Shown here: in pieces, positions 41,771-51,294 of the stretch
Layout: each line of letters opens with the position of its first letter
Numbering within the stretch: the first letter of the stretch is position 1
Assembly: GCF_000236805.1 (NCBI RefSeq)
Contig: NZ_AGFX01000009.1
Span: 124,001-188,000 of the forward strand
Reading direction: 5' to 3'
Source: Paenibacillus peoriae KCTC 3763
GTDB lineage: Bacteria; Bacillota; Bacilli; Paenibacillales; Paenibacillaceae
Length of the DNA stretch: 64,000 bases
Program-made: the position numbers and the translations under genes
The notes under the pieces: generated by a model
What the model was told of the DNA's origin: nothing
Database searches by the model: none
Seen by the model: the letters and a program-made list of their open reading frames with translations, nothing else

Positions 41771-42868
41771 ATGGCTATTTTTGCTGGGATAAGAGAATGT
41801 TTTGGTGCTGAAAAATTAAACACAGGGAGACAATTGGAATTAGACTTGGCCAAAGGTTTTGCAATCTTGTTTATGGTATGGACACATGTGTTTGACGAAT
41901 TGTCGCCTGATTCCAAAGGAATTCTGGTCATGCTTGTCAGAAACATATTGGGAGGACCTTTTGCCGCGCCGGTTTTCATGATTTGCTTGGGTATTGGCGT
42001 CAGTTATTCCAGAAAAAATACACCAAAGGATTTACTTAGACGAGGATTTAATCTGCTGGGAATAGGACTCCTTTTAAATATCTTCCGTTATGTACTACCT
42101 GACCTTACAAAGTATGCATTAACAAATGAAAGCACCTATTTGTATCATACCTTTTCTTTATTTAGTGTCGATATATTGCAATTCGCAGGATTGGCTTTTC
42201 TCTTTCTTGCTTTGTTAAAAAAGCTGGAATTGAGAAACTCTGTCCTTCTGCTTATTGGCGCAATAGCATCCTTGTTGGGGATGATTTTACGCGGGGCATC
42301 TACAGGAGATTATGTTTTAGATCAGTTCACAGGTTTTATCTGGGGAACTGCCACAAGAAGCTACTTCCCATTTTTAAATTGGATTATATTCCCTGTTTTC
42401 GGGTTGGTCTTTGGCTGCTTTTTGAAGCATTGTAAGGATAAAAAGAATTTCTACTTACGTATGACACCGTTATGCTTCGGACTCGTCACTATTTATTTGA
42501 TTTTAACTATCCGTTTCGGATTTATGTTTTCATCAGCTGGCTCGTATTTTTTTTTAGGACTACTAGATGCAGTGTTTTTTATTATGTTGGCTTTGGTTTT
42601 TTTTGGTCTTAATTACGCCATCACACAAATGCTCCCTGCAGTATCGTTCAAGCCGCTTATGAGATGGAGCAAGAATATAAATGCTATCTATTGCATTCAC
42701 TGGTCACTAATAGGGGGTATCGGAATTTTCATGCAATTGCTGATTAAATCAAGCGCCTTAGCATTTTGGCAGGCAACATTAATTGCGGCACTTCTATTAC
42801 TGATTTCTGATCAAATGGCCATATGGTATTTTGATAAGTTTAAACCGATTTTTATTAGAAAGCTATAG
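41771..42868 (+). CDS. Multi-pass membrane acyltransferase-like protein (HGSNAT/DUF1624 type)
   Basis: 365 residues, about ten membrane segments. The N-terminal RQLELDLAKGFAILFMVWTH with the membrane histidine, and GGPFAAPVFMICLGIGVSYS, match the HGSNAT/YeiB-like transmembrane acyltransferase clan, which moves acyl groups across the membrane to sugars. TAAGGAGG precedes the ATG. TetR control from the divergent gene is plausible. The acceptor is unknown. Confidence 0.78.
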   Translation: MAIFAGIRECFGAEKLNTGRQLELDLAKGFAILFMVWTHVFDELSPDSKGILVMLVRNILGGPFAAPVFMICLGIGVSYSRKNTPKDLLRRGFNLLGIGLLLNIFRYVLPDLTKYALTNESTYLYHTFSLFSVDILQFAGLAFLFLALLKKLELRNSVLLLIGAIASLLGMILRGASTGDYVLDQFTGFIWGTATRSYFPFLNWIIFPVFGLVFGCFLKHCKDKKNFYLRMTPLCFGLVTIYLILTIRFGFMFSSAGSYFFLGLLDAVFFIMLALVFFGLNYAITQMLPAVSFKPLMRWSKNINAIYCIHWSLIGGIGIFMQLLIKSSALAFWQATLIAALLLLISDQMAIWYFDKFKPIFIRKL

Positions 42869-42881
42869 TAGGTTCATCGCG

Positions 42882-42974
42882 ATGATAAATTGGTATTATC
42901 GTTGGACAACCAAGCTTGTTACGCTAATTCTGCTCATCAGCGTGACCGCTTGCCAAGCTACGGAATCAAAATAG
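42882..42974 (+). pseudogene. Lipoprotein signal peptide fragment
   Basis: A 30-codon frame begins MINWYYRWTTKLVTLILLIS and reaches a lipobox (VTAC) before an in-frame stop. It looks like the start of a lipoprotein gene fused to unrelated sequence. Confidence 0.45.
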
Positions 42975-43134
42975 ATTTCACTCCGAGTTTCTCTGAGGAT
43001 GGTTTTGAACTTGTTAACTGGATTGAGTAGCAGAATTGGTGTAAGCGCAATGTGGGCACGTTTGGAGGTTCGTATCTTGGATATTCTCAACTTGCTACGG
43101 CTGGTAAAGCTCCGAAAGCTCTCAAGTGCATCTT
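42948..43134 (+). pseudogene. CocE/NonD (S15-like) hydrolase fragment
   Basis: YGIKIDF and EDGFELVNWIE, a stop, then [20 protein letters not shown]. The GxSYxG nucleophile motif is that of CocE/X-Pro dipeptidyl-peptidase-type hydrolases. An internal TAG and truncation on both sides make it dead. Confidence 0.7.
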
Positions 43135-43189
43135 CCCGCGAAGGGTTCACTGGAGAAATCAGACCTGTAGGCATTATTCTAAACAGGAA

Positions 43190-43472
43190 ATGAAAGTCAA
43201 GTTGGAGCGGGTATGGAAAGATGAATGGTCGTATGTAGTTGGAGGTAAACAAGGTTCTCTAGAAGTAGTAGCACCAGAAATGAAGGAAGTACGATGGGAA
43301 CGGGATTATGATGAAGTAGATCATTTTAATGATGAACAGTTAAATCCACATTTTCAGTCACTAAGAATTCCTCTATCAAATAACATCATGTCTTTGACAG
43401 ATAACCCAGGGAACTTACGACTTTATGGGAAAGAATCTTTGACATCTACACTTTGTTGGGCTCAAAAAATAT
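43190..43472 (+). pseudogene. GH43 beta-xylosidase C-terminal fragment
   Basis: The frame reads [39 protein letters not shown]. This is the start of the C-terminal beta-sandwich of GH43 beta-xylosidases. The catalytic propeller is absent. Confidence 0.65.
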
Positions 43473-43479
43473 CGGCAAT

Positions 43480-43737
43480 ACTGAATTAATCAAGACAGCC
43501 AGTCCCTATTATCAAATAACTGCCGATGCTCCACCGCTGTTTTTGGCCCACGGCGAAGATGATCAGACTGTACCAGCTATGCAAATCCATATAATGGAAT
43601 CGAAAGCCAGAAAACTTATCGGAGATGAAAATGTCACCTCGCGCTATTTTGCACATGGTCCTCATGCAAGCAAAAGTGTATTTGACGCGAAACCGGTAAT
43701 GGAAGCTGTCGAAGCGTTTATAACTAAGTTAGTCATT
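43480..43737 (+). pseudogene. Alpha/beta-hydrolase (esterase) C-terminal fragment
   Basis: IKTASPYYQITADAPPLFLA, HGEDDQTVPAMQ and FAHGPHAS contain the acid and histidine parts of the triad of BD-FAE-like esterases. The nucleophile half is missing. Together with the three preceding fragments it shows a series of deletions. Confidence 0.65.
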
Positions 43738-43802
43738 TTAGAGCTACTTTTTTTATGCCTCAACGATAACACGAAAGAAGATACATGAAATTTTGACTCA
43801 AC

Positions 43803-43831
43803 TTGCATTTAAATATTTTGTAGTGCATAAT
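43803..43831 (+). promoter_or_regulatory. Promoter of the second Rrf2 gene
   Basis: TTGCAT (43803-43808), 17-bp spacer, CATAAT (43826-43831), then GTGTTTATTCATATTGCAATT, closely following the region before paralogue 1. Confidence 0.6.
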
Positions 43832-43873
43832 GTGTTTATTCATATTGCAATTAAAACGAAAGGGGAAATCATA

Positions 43874-44344
43874 TTGAGTATAGCGTCCCGTGGTGTTTAC
43901 ATCGGCCCTCCTCGTCTAAAGACAGCAATTCATGCCGTGGTTTGGCTGGCTAAAAGTGGTAGTATGATAAGTAGCGCGCTAATAGCGAGTCAAGTCGATT
44001 CACATGCTACCTTTATTCGAAGAGTGATGCAATCGTTGAATAGTGCCGGTATTGTAGAGTCAAAAGGTGGACGAGAAGGTGGATATTTTTTGAAAAAACC
44101 TTCGACAGAAATTACATTAGGCGATATATATGAAGCAATTAATAATGATCCTAACGATGTTAAAGGTAATGAGCAGGTTGGAGAACAGCTAAATGTAGAA
44201 TGTGATCAGCCTGAAAAACGTTTAGATGGAGAACAGTTAGATGTTGAACTTGAACAGATTCTTCAGCAAGCTGAATTAAATACCATTGAGTATTTACGAA
44301 ATTATACAATTGCTGAATTAATAGATCGAGTACAGTTCTTGTGA
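43874..44344 (+). CDS. Rrf2 family regulator (paralogue 2)
   Basis: 156 residues from the TTG at 43874 (AAAGGGG upstream). Winged helix almost identical to that at 36567 (RGVYIGPPRLK; DSHATFIRRVMQSLN; GGREGGYFL). The linker between the DNA-binding part and the tail differs in length, with a single cysteine (NVECDQ), so no room for the usual three-cysteine cluster. It precedes the NAD-dependent epimerase gene at 44559. The upstream frame is open to 43793 but covers the promoter and is not coding. Confidence 0.9.
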   Translation: MSIASRGVYIGPPRLKTAIHAVVWLAKSGSMISSALIASQVDSHATFIRRVMQSLNSAGIVESKGGREGGYFLKKPSTEITLGDIYEAINNDPNDVKGNEQVGEQLNVECDQPEKRLDGEQLDVELEQILQQAELNTIEYLRNYTIAELIDRVQFL

Positions 44345-44371
44345 GAGCATTAAAATAGAATGGCTAATACT

Positions 44372-44400
44372 AAGTTGCAGAACCACATGCAACTTTTTAT
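44372..44400 (+). terminator. Terminator of Rrf2 paralogue 2
   Basis: AAGTTGCA/TGCAACTT stem then TTTATT, the same hairpin as at 37042. Confidence 0.75.
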
Positions 44401-44558
44401 TGAAACTAATTGTGTTTTTTTATAATACAAAATAGCAATAGTTTTAGTTACTAAATCATCAGCAATATGAATTCTTTTGATTATTAAAGTAAAGATGACA
44501 TATATGTTATAAGAAGTGACACCGGATTATTAAATTCATCATTAATGGAGGAATTGAT

Positions 44559-45602
44559 ATGGAGAAGAAACGTGCTGTAGTAATTGGTGCAACTGGACAA
44601 ATTGGGAGAGCAGCGGTAGACATACTAGTGCGAGACGGTTGGGATGTCACAGCGGTTTCACGCAGTGGAGGGAAAGATGAAAACTGGCCCGATGAGGTAA
44701 AGATTGTGCGTGCTGATCGGAATAATGATGCAGAGTTTGCTGCCGCGATTGGCGACGGCTGCGACGTGGTAGTGGATGTAGTTGCTTACGGGGCTGCGCA
44801 TGCACGACAATTGACCGCTATGGCAGATCGTATTGGATCAGCAGTGGTACTCTCAACGACAGTAGTATATGAAGATGATAAAGGAAGGAACTTCGATACG
44901 GCAAGGGAACCAGGTGGCTTTCCTCATTTGCCGGTTCCTATTCATGAGAGCCAGCGTACAGTGCAGCCTGGAGAGACGACTTACTCTACGGGTAAGATAG
45001 CATTGGAGCAGGAACTCCTTGCGGCAGGCGACCGTCTACCAATCACAGTGTTGCGTGCAGGTGCGGTATATGGACCATATAGCTCTTTCCCTTACGAGTT
45101 ATACTTCGTCAAACGTAACCTGGACGGGCGACGGAAGCGAGTGCTTGATTTTGGTGGTGAGGGTCTGTTCCATCGGGTGAGCGTTCGTACTCTTGCGGAA
45201 CTGATCCGGCTGGCGGCAAAGCGACCGGGTTCCAGGGTGCTCAATGCCTGTGATCCTGAGGTGCCAACCGTAGCTGAGATTGGAATGGCCATCGACGCCA
45301 TCATGGATGTTGAAGCACCAGAGACTATCTTAATTGATGGGCCATCGACGGAGCCATACGTGGGTAAGACCTCTTGGATGATTGAGCATCCGGTGATCTG
45401 CGATATGGTTGCTGCTGAAAAGGAATTAGGTTATCGCCCGGTGGAAAATTACGATAAAAGCCTGCAGGAGATGGTAGAGTGGTTAGTAGAACAATTAGCT
45501 GGACGCGACTGGAAGGAAGCCTTTCCACTATTGGCTCAAACGCATCCGCATCTTTTCGACTATGTAGCTGAAGATGCATGGTTTACTAAAGCGTTGAAAT
45601 GA
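44559..45602 (+). CDS. NAD-dependent epimerase/dehydratase (extended SDR)
   Basis: 347 residues. The NAD motif GATGQIG lies at ~9-15, a conserved VLSTTVVYEDD strand follows, and the active site is YSTGK (YxxxK). A substrate part contains LRAGAVYGPYSSFPYE. It resembles extended SDRs annotated as NAD-dependent epimerase/dehydratase or isoflavone-reductase-like; the true substrate is unclear. It is richer in GC than its surroundings, compatible with acquisition from another source. ATGGAGGA precedes the ATG. It is near Rrf2 paralogue 2, its likely regulator. Confidence 0.87.
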   Translation: MEKKRAVVIGATGQIGRAAVDILVRDGWDVTAVSRSGGKDENWPDEVKIVRADRNNDAEFAAAIGDGCDVVVDVVAYGAAHARQLTAMADRIGSAVVLSTTVVYEDDKGRNFDTAREPGGFPHLPVPIHESQRTVQPGETTYSTGKIALEQELLAAGDRLPITVLRAGAVYGPYSSFPYELYFVKRNLDGRRKRVLDFGGEGLFHRVSVRTLAELIRLAAKRPGSRVLNACDPEVPTVAEIGMAIDAIMDVEAPETILIDGPSTEPYVGKTSWMIEHPVICDMVAAEKELGYRPVENYDKSLQEMVEWLVEQLAGRDWKEAFPLLAQTHPHLFDYVAEDAWFTKALK

Positions 45603-45719
45603 CATTGCAACTTTAAATAGATGAAACTGTAATTGCTAGAATAATGATTTTTACTAATTGATAGTTTTCGAAAGAACTACGACTCCATTTTAATATAAAA
45701 ATAGAAAGGTGTGAAACGT

Positions 45720-46700
45720 ATGAAATATAGAAAATTAGGTAAAAGTGATTTGGAAGTATCGGCTCTTGGATTTGGTTGCATGGGAATGTCGGAATTTTAT
45801 AGCGGACGCGATGACAATGAATCGATCCGTACAATACACAGAGCGATTGAACTTGGCATAAATATGCTGGATACAGCAGATATGTACGGTCTTGGAAAAA
45901 ATGAAGAACTTCTTGCAAAAGCATTGGAAGGGCGACGTAGTGAAGTGATCCTGTCCACCAAATTTGGTAATGTACGCAGTGAAGATGGTAAATTTCTGGG
46001 TTTAAACGGTCGGGCCGACTATGTAAAAGAAGCATGCGATGCCAGCCTTCATCGCTTGGGTACCGACTATATCGATTTGTACTACGTGCATCGGGTAGAT
46101 CCTAATACTCCGATTGAAGAAACAGTTGGTGCAATGTCTGAATTGGTACGTGAGGGTAAAGTGCGATATATTGGATTATCTGAAGCGACCGAAGAAGAAA
46201 TTCGACGCGCACAGGCGATACATCCGATTACAGCTTTGCAGTCGGAATACTCTCTTTGGTCTCGCGATGTAGAAGATGGTATTTTGGCGTTGTGTCGCGA
46301 ACTTGAGATTGGTTTTGTTGCTTTTAGTCCATTGGGATACGGATTTCTAACAGGTCAAATTCAAAAACTAGAAGACTTGGCCGAAGACGATGTAAGACGA
46401 CTCTCTCCTCGGTTCCAGGGGGATAATTTCAATAAAAATTTGGATCTTGTGCATCGTGTAAAAGAAATAGCAACAGAGAAAGAAATTACGCCATCCCAGT
46501 TGGCACTGGCCTGGTTGATGGCACAGAGAGATGACATCTTCCCGATTCCCGGAACCAAGCGTAGAAAATACTTGGAGGAGAATGTTGGCGCGGTTGACGT
46601 TGTCCTGACACCAGCAGATTTGAAGCGTATTGATGAAGTTGCTCCTAAAGGTGTTGCTTTTGGAGCTGGTCATTTAAGTATGGATGATGTTGATCTGTAA
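45720..46700 (+). CDS. Aldo/keto reductase
   Basis: 326 residues, NADPH-dependent TIM-barrel reductase. The catalytic tetrad is visible: aspartate and tyrosine in MLDTADMYG, lysine in LSTKFG and histidine in YYVHRVD. The C-terminal [13 protein letters not shown] cofactor loop is present. It is close to the group reducing aldehydes and quinones (YakC/AKR13-like). I chose the ATG at 45720, three codons after an in-frame GTG, because AAAGG is then better placed. Confidence 0.93.
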   Translation: MKYRKLGKSDLEVSALGFGCMGMSEFYSGRDDNESIRTIHRAIELGINMLDTADMYGLGKNEELLAKALEGRRSEVILSTKFGNVRSEDGKFLGLNGRADYVKEACDASLHRLGTDYIDLYYVHRVDPNTPIEETVGAMSELVREGKVRYIGLSEATEEEIRRAQAIHPITALQSEYSLWSRDVEDGILALCRELEIGFVAFSPLGYGFLTGQIQKLEDLAEDDVRRLSPRFQGDNFNKNLDLVHRVKEIATEKEITPSQLALAWLMAQRDDIFPIPGTKRRKYLEENVGAVDVVLTPADLKRIDEVAPKGVAFGAGHLSMDDVDL

Positions 46701-46796
46701 AGGATATCGTTGTTGCACTACTGTTCAAAATGATTGCGTTAGTTTCAATAGAAGGTATCAGACCATGATATGTGTTCTCAAAATTTTAGTTTATAA

Positions 46797-46838
46797 GAAA
46801 AAGGGTACCTGTATAAAAAGGTACCCTTTTTCTTTTTA
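46797..46838 (+). terminator. Rho-independent terminator of the aldo/keto reductase
   Basis: GAAAAAGGGTACC pairs with GGTACCCTTTTTC, followed by TTTTT. Confidence 0.88.
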
Positions 46839-46886
46839 ATTTGAAAACAATGCATTCAGTCCCGAAATCACCGAAAGGTAGTGACC

Positions 46887-47090
46887 CGGCATGTTTGGGA
46901 GGATAGCAAGGAATGGGGCAGGAATAATCAACTCAGCAAATCCAGCAAACAGCTATACCGCAAACGAAAAGAGACGATTGAGCCAAGCTTTGCGGATGCT
47001 AAAGAGCTTCATGGGTTTCGCGGAATCCTAAAGTCAGGAAACAGGCCCTGATGACGGCAGCCGTACAGAACATGATTTAGTTAATGGATT
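46887..47090 (+). pseudogene. IS1182-family transposase, C-terminal remnant
   Basis: RHVWEDSKEWGRNNQLSKSS, LYRKRKETIEPSFADAKELH and GFRG are the conserved C-terminal segment of IS1182-type transposases (RxRKETIExSFADAKELHG). Stops follow, and the 5' two thirds and both ends of the element are missing. Confidence 0.85.
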
Positions 47091-47551
47091 TGAGAAATGA
47101 TTGATACGATAATCTTTCTCCTCCGCTTGTTCACAAAACTCGTATTTCTTTTAGTTTGTTATTATTGATCTTAAACCTTGGTGTCATGATATTTTTATAC
47201 ATTGTGCACATAATATTAACTGATTTGAAATATAAAAGTAGTAAATCTGGAATATAGATCATTTCTCATTAGTCGATAGTAATGGTTAATGTTCGTCCTA
47301 GGCGTCTTAAAAAAACATATCTTTGAGTTTCCATCAAATGTTTACTTTCTTTAGGACCTATACGATAAATGAGAATCATCAAATAGATGATATTACCTTT
47401 ATTCTGATGAATTCATTACAAAAGGAATTATGCCGGCGTTCCCACAATGTGATGATAAAGGAAAGTATGGTGAGCTTGAGTCCCCTTTTTCAAAGAACAA
47501 ATGGGATCATAAAGGTATAGGAAACTGTTTCATAACCTATACCTAGACCTT
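47091..47551. other. Non-coding or degenerate interval between mobile-element debris
   Basis: A 65-codon frame (47323-47520) has no recognisable family or ribosome site. A hairpin GGTATAGG ... CCTATACC (about 47513-47544) could terminate transcription from either side. Nothing else stands out. Confidence 0.4.
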
Positions 47552-48325
47552 TTAATTCTCTTTTTCTAAATTCATAATACCGAATAATTCTGAAGCTAAT
47601 GTCTTAGAACTTGAAATACCTTTTAAATATTTAATAGGACCATCTATAGACCAATCAATCTTTTTCAAGCGTTTTACTGACTTGATAAATTCTTGATGGT
47701 CTATTTGTGTTGAGTTTTCTTTTTTACAGTTGAATAGCATTTAGGGTGCAGCCATTGCTAATGCATCCAGACATACGATGTGAGTAAGTTTGTATTCTTT
47801 ATAGTTAATCCATTCATTAGGATATTCGTGGCGAATTAAATTGAAATATTCGAGAATAAGATCTAATTTCTCTTGTTTAGATAAATGTGAAACTTCAGAA
47901 TCTTAAAAAAAATATTTTAACATGCGATAAAGATTCTGAAGAGTAATATGTCTTCCTTTACTACGCTTACCTGTGATGCTACCAATATGATAGAAAGGAC
48001 TATCGTTAAGAGTCAACAACTCAGTAGACATCCAGCTTAATTCATCGTGTTCTCTTTTCAGAAATTTACTTAGAGAAGTTCCGAGCCCTTTGGCTTTTGT
48101 ATTTATAGTATCAAAGAATTGGATTTCTTCATCGCCATCTAAATAGTGAAAACCATGAAGGGGACATTAATTTCTGATTGTCTTTCCTGCGTATAACGTT
48201 TAATCCCTCCCAGTCTATGCTGTCCGTCCATTACAGATGCTTTACTCTTGCAAAATAATCTTCCAAACATGGGTCTACTAGAGTCATACGCTGTAAATTC
48301 CCACAAGGCTTGTAGAATAAACCTA
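47552..48325 (-). pseudogene. DGQHR-domain protein (DndB-like), inactivated
   Basis: The minus strand reads WEFTAYDSSRPMFGRLF, then SVMDGQHRLGGIKRYTQERQ. After a one-base shift it continues HYLDGDEEIQFFDTINTKAK and GLGTSLSKFLKREHDELSW, and later LILEYFNLIRHEYPNEWINY. MDGQHRxxG is the signature of DGQHR proteins, the family of DndB in DNA phosphorothioation systems, also present in orphan loci. Two further stop codons interrupt it and the N-terminus is cut where the IS3 remnant begins. No dnd or pbe partner genes are in the window. Confidence 0.8.
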
Positions 48326-48350
48326 ACATCCTAAGGAGCGGATCTCTACA

Positions 48351-48766
48351 ATGCCAAAACAACGACGTACTTTTACAGCAGAGTTTAAGAAGCAAATGGT
48401 GCAATTATACGAGAATGGGAAGTCCAGAGCAGATCTGGTGGAGAATATGGTCTCACAGCCTCGGCTCTGGATCGCTGGATTAAGCAAGCTCAGACAACGG
48501 GCTCCTTCAAGGAGAAGGACAATCGTTCACCCGAAGAAAACGAGCTGATCGCCTTACGCAAAGAAAACCAGCACCTCAATTTAAAGTAAGCCGCGCTGAT
48601 CATGGGACGAAAGTAGCTATCATCCAGAACAACCGTGATAAATACTCGGTATCAGCAATGTGTGATGTCCTGCAAATCGCAAGAAGTACATTCTACTAAG
48701 AATCCCAAGAACAGGCGAAGGAAGACGATGTCGCCAAAGCCGTTGTGGAGATTTTCCATAATTGGG
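48351..48766 (+). pseudogene. IS3-family element remnant (orfA with frameshift, start of orfB)
   Basis: MPKQRRTFTAEFKKQMVQLY opens a typical IS3 OrfA. After a one-base shift the frame continues ALDRWIKQAQTTGSFKEKDN and ENELIALRKENQH. OrfB begins VAIIQNNRDKYSVSAMCDVL and QIARSTFY, then stops and breaks off. The right end and the DDE domain are absent. Its left side joins the DGQHR pseudogene near 48310-48340. Confidence 0.85.
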
Positions 48767-49141
48767 GAATGAGATTCCTGCACATGGTAGGATATTTATG
48801 CAGTCTGCTTATTAAAGCGATTGCGGAATAGGAGATATTTTTAGAATAAATAGAGAAAAATACAATTCCTAAATTTGGAACCCTGATTGACTTGATAGGG
48901 GTAGTAACAGCATCGCTGAAACCACCCGCAAACATGTGTGAAAATATGTAATTTAAACAAAAGTAACCTTAACGGGTGCCCTCTCTCTTGGACAACACAT
49001 CGGTCAACGCAGCTTCAGGCAAAATGCCGGAGCTGCTTTTTTGTGCGCCTTGCATTGGTGCCCCTTTTAAACCCGAAACATACAAGTTCCGAAAATAATT
49101 TTGTCTTTAGAACTTTGAAGTTTTTCATATGTTCATTGCCT
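48767..49141. other. Gene-free stretch with a strong terminator
   Basis: No gene is supported. A short frame ends with FGTLIDLIGVVTASLKPPAN (to about 48951) but belongs to no family I know. GCAGCTTCAGGC ... GCCGGAGCTGC with six Ts (49009-49042) is a convincing plus-strand terminator, so a gene once ended here. Confidence 0.5.
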
Positions 49142-49555
49142 ACTTCTACGAGGGATTATACTGTCGGTGAAGGGGTTAGCATTGATCACAACTTCCATTG
49201 CGACTTGGGTTACAATATTCACGTCGGTAATATCTTCTATGCTGGATATAACTGTACCATATTAGATATGGCAGAGGTGCACATTGGTAATAACTGCATG
49301 ATTGCATCGAATGTAGGAATTTATACGGCGAGTCATAATATTGAACCAAAAAACAGGAATAAAACGGGTTATGGAATACCCATCAAAATTGGTAACAATG
49401 TGTGGATCGGAGGGCACTGTGTCATTTTTCCAGGTGTATCAATAGGCGATAACTCCATTGTCGCAGCAGGTTCTGTTGTAACAAAAGATGTACCCGCAAA
49501 CATGATAGTTGCGGGTAATCCAGCTAAGGTGCTCAGAACCATTACAGAAGAGTAA
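49142..49555 (+). pseudogene. Maltose/galactoside O-acetyltransferase-like, N-terminus missing
   Basis: The left-handed beta-helix part is intact: IDHNFHCDLGYNIHVGNIFY, catalytic histidine in IYTASHNIEPKNR, IGNNVWIGGHCVIFPGVSIG and SVVTKDVPANMIVAGNPAKV. The ~55-residue N-terminal mac domain is replaced by unrelated sequence after a terminator, and no ribosome site fits. Probably dead, though a short hexapeptide-repeat protein cannot be excluded. Confidence 0.7.
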
Positions 49556-49765
49556 TTTTATTGAGTAACATAAAGAAAAAGAGGGTAAGTTAAGTCTCAG
49601 AAATGTTTGGACGGTGTTTTTTTAATAAAGCTGGCTCTTGAGTTGCTAAACATGATAAAAATAGAAGTTGCAATAGCACTTTTGATCTCAGATAACGATG
49701 TTTTTTGAAGTAAACGTATTATTCTTTCCATCATTAAAATCATCATACAGAAAAGAAATTAGAAA

Positions 49766-49801
49766 AGCTGTTGATTAGGTATTTAAATCAACGGCTCTTT
49801 T
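49766..49801 (+). terminator. Rho-independent terminator
   Basis: AGCTGTTGAT pairs with ATCAACGGCT (one G-T pair), followed by CTTTTTG. Confidence 0.75.
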
Positions 49802-49872
49802 TGTTGCATAGCGTGCTTTCTTTGATTGGATTTTTGATAGAACGTTAATTAATTATGAATTACAAATAAACG

Positions 49873-49936
49873 TTGACAATAAACATAGTTGTAACTTATA
49901 TTATTACATGTACAAGATGTAACTGAAATTATTACA
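49873..49936 (+). promoter_or_regulatory. Promoter with two tandem 19-bp operators before the azoreductase gene
   Basis: TTGACA (49873-49878), 17-bp spacer, TTATAT (49896-49901). TGTAACTTATATTATTACA (49890-49908) covers the -10 box and TGTAACTGAAATTATTACA (49918-49936) follows; both are dyads TGTAA-N9-TTACA, 28 bases apart start to start. Binding of a dimeric repressor here would block transcription. Candidate regulators are the Rrf2 protein at 52196 or an HxlR protein. Confidence 0.7.
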
Positions 49937-49969
49937 TTATAGCAAAATAAAACAAAAGGAATGATAAAG

Positions 49970-50608
49970 ATGACAAAAGTACTTTTTATTACAGCACACC
50001 CTCTAGAGGAGTCCACATCTTATAGCCTGGCTGTGGGTGAAGCATTTATCGAATCTTACAAGGAAGCTAATCCGGAAGATGAAATTGTGAACATTGATTT
50101 GTATAAAGAATATATTCCTCACATTGATGCGCATGTTTTTAGTGGCTGGGGAAAACTCCGCTCCGGAAGTGAATTTAATCAACTTTCAAGCGATGAGCAA
50201 GAGAAAGTAAAGCGTCTCGCAGAACTGTCTGACCAATTTATTGAAGCAGACAAATATATATTCGTTACTCCTTTCTGGAATTTTTCATATCCTCCAGTGA
50301 TGAAAGCTTATATTGATGCTGTTTCTGTGGCGGGTAAATCTTTCCGTTACTCAGAACAGGGTCAACCCATTGGATTACTGACTGATAAAAAAGCAATTCA
50401 TATTCAGGCACGGGGTGGTTTTTACTCCGAGAGTCCTGCGAATGAACTTGAAATGGGGCATCGTCACCTTCAAGTCATCATGAATTTCTTCGGTGTACCT
50501 TCATTCGAAGGTCTGTTTGTTGAAGGTCATAATAAAGCTAAGGACAAAGCACAAGAGATCAAAGAAAATGCCATTGCGAGAGCTAAAGTTCTTGCCAAAA
50601 CATTCTAA
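49970..50608 (+). CDS. azoR: FMN-dependent NADH azoreductase
   Basis: 212 residues, flavodoxin-like quinone/azo reductase. The N-terminal strand and phosphate loop read [20 protein letters not shown]; the FMN contact is [40 protein letters not shown] is the AzoR C-terminal loop. It reduces quinones and azo compounds by two electrons. The ATG at 49970 has AAAGGA nine bases upstream; the ATG at 49961 abuts it and is unlikely. First gene of an operon with an NmrA-like and a DsbA-like gene. Confidence 0.92.
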   Translation: MTKVLFITAHPLEESTSYSLAVGEAFIESYKEANPEDEIVNIDLYKEYIPHIDAHVFSGWGKLRSGSEFNQLSSDEQEKVKRLAELSDQFIEADKYIFVTPFWNFSYPPVMKAYIDAVSVAGKSFRYSEQGQPIGLLTDKKAIHIQARGGFYSESPANELEMGHRHLQVIMNFFGVPSFEGLFVEGHNKAKDKAQEIKENAIARAKVLAKTF

Positions 50609-50635
50609 AATATAGGATAGAAAGGTGAAACAACT

Positions 50636-51274
50636 ATGAAGATTGCGATTATTGGAGCTAGCGGAAAAGCGGGAAATGTAATACTAGAGGAATCTATGGA
50701 ACGTGGACATCAAGTAACTGCAATTGTTAGAAATGCAAGCAAGATTAAGAAAAGCGACGTTCAAATTCTCGAAAAAAGTGTATTCGACCTTAATACAGAA
50801 GATATTAAAGACTTTGATGTTGTCGTAAATGCATTTAAAGCTATCGAAGGTCAGGAACATCAGCATGTAGAAGCTGGAACAGTTCTTATAAAGGCTCTTC
50901 AAGGAACTATACAAACGAGACTAATTGTTGTGGGTGGTGCAGGGAGTCTGTTTGTAGATGAAGCTCAAACAACTCGTAAATTTGAGGCACCTGGTTTTCC
51001 GGAAGTATATTTACCAACGGCTGTTAATATGGCCAAAAATCTTAATGATCTTCAGCGATCCACTGGTATTCAATGGACGTATCTTAGTCCAGCAGGAATT
51101 TTTGATCCTGAGGGTCGGAAAACAGGGTCATACCAAAAAGGTGGAGATCGAGTAACCTTGAACATTCAAGGGGAGAGTTACATTAGCTATGCAGACTATG
51201 CCATCGCTTTGCTTGACGAAATCGAACACCCGGAACATGAAAACATGCGATATTCAGTTGTTGGAGAGCGTTAA
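50636..51274 (+). CDS. NAD(P)-dependent oxidoreductase, NmrA/atypical SDR type
   Basis: 212 residues. N-terminal cofactor motif IGASGKAGNVILEESMERGH, then VVVNAFKA and IVVGGAGSLFVDEAQ; it lacks the YxxxK tetrad of classical SDRs, as is usual in this group. GAAAGG precedes the ATG. It is 27 bases behind azoR and 20 bases before the DsbA-like gene. Similar proteins are induced with quinone reductases; function otherwise unknown. Confidence 0.88.
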   Translation: MKIAIIGASGKAGNVILEESMERGHQVTAIVRNASKIKKSDVQILEKSVFDLNTEDIKDFDVVVNAFKAIEGQEHQHVEAGTVLIKALQGTIQTRLIVVGGAGSLFVDEAQTTRKFEAPGFPEVYLPTAVNMAKNLNDLQRSTGIQWTYLSPAGIFDPEGRKTGSYQKGGDRVTLNIQGESYISYADYAIALLDEIEHPEHENMRYSVVGER

Positions 51275-51294
51275 GTTAGTTAAAGGAGTTGTGA

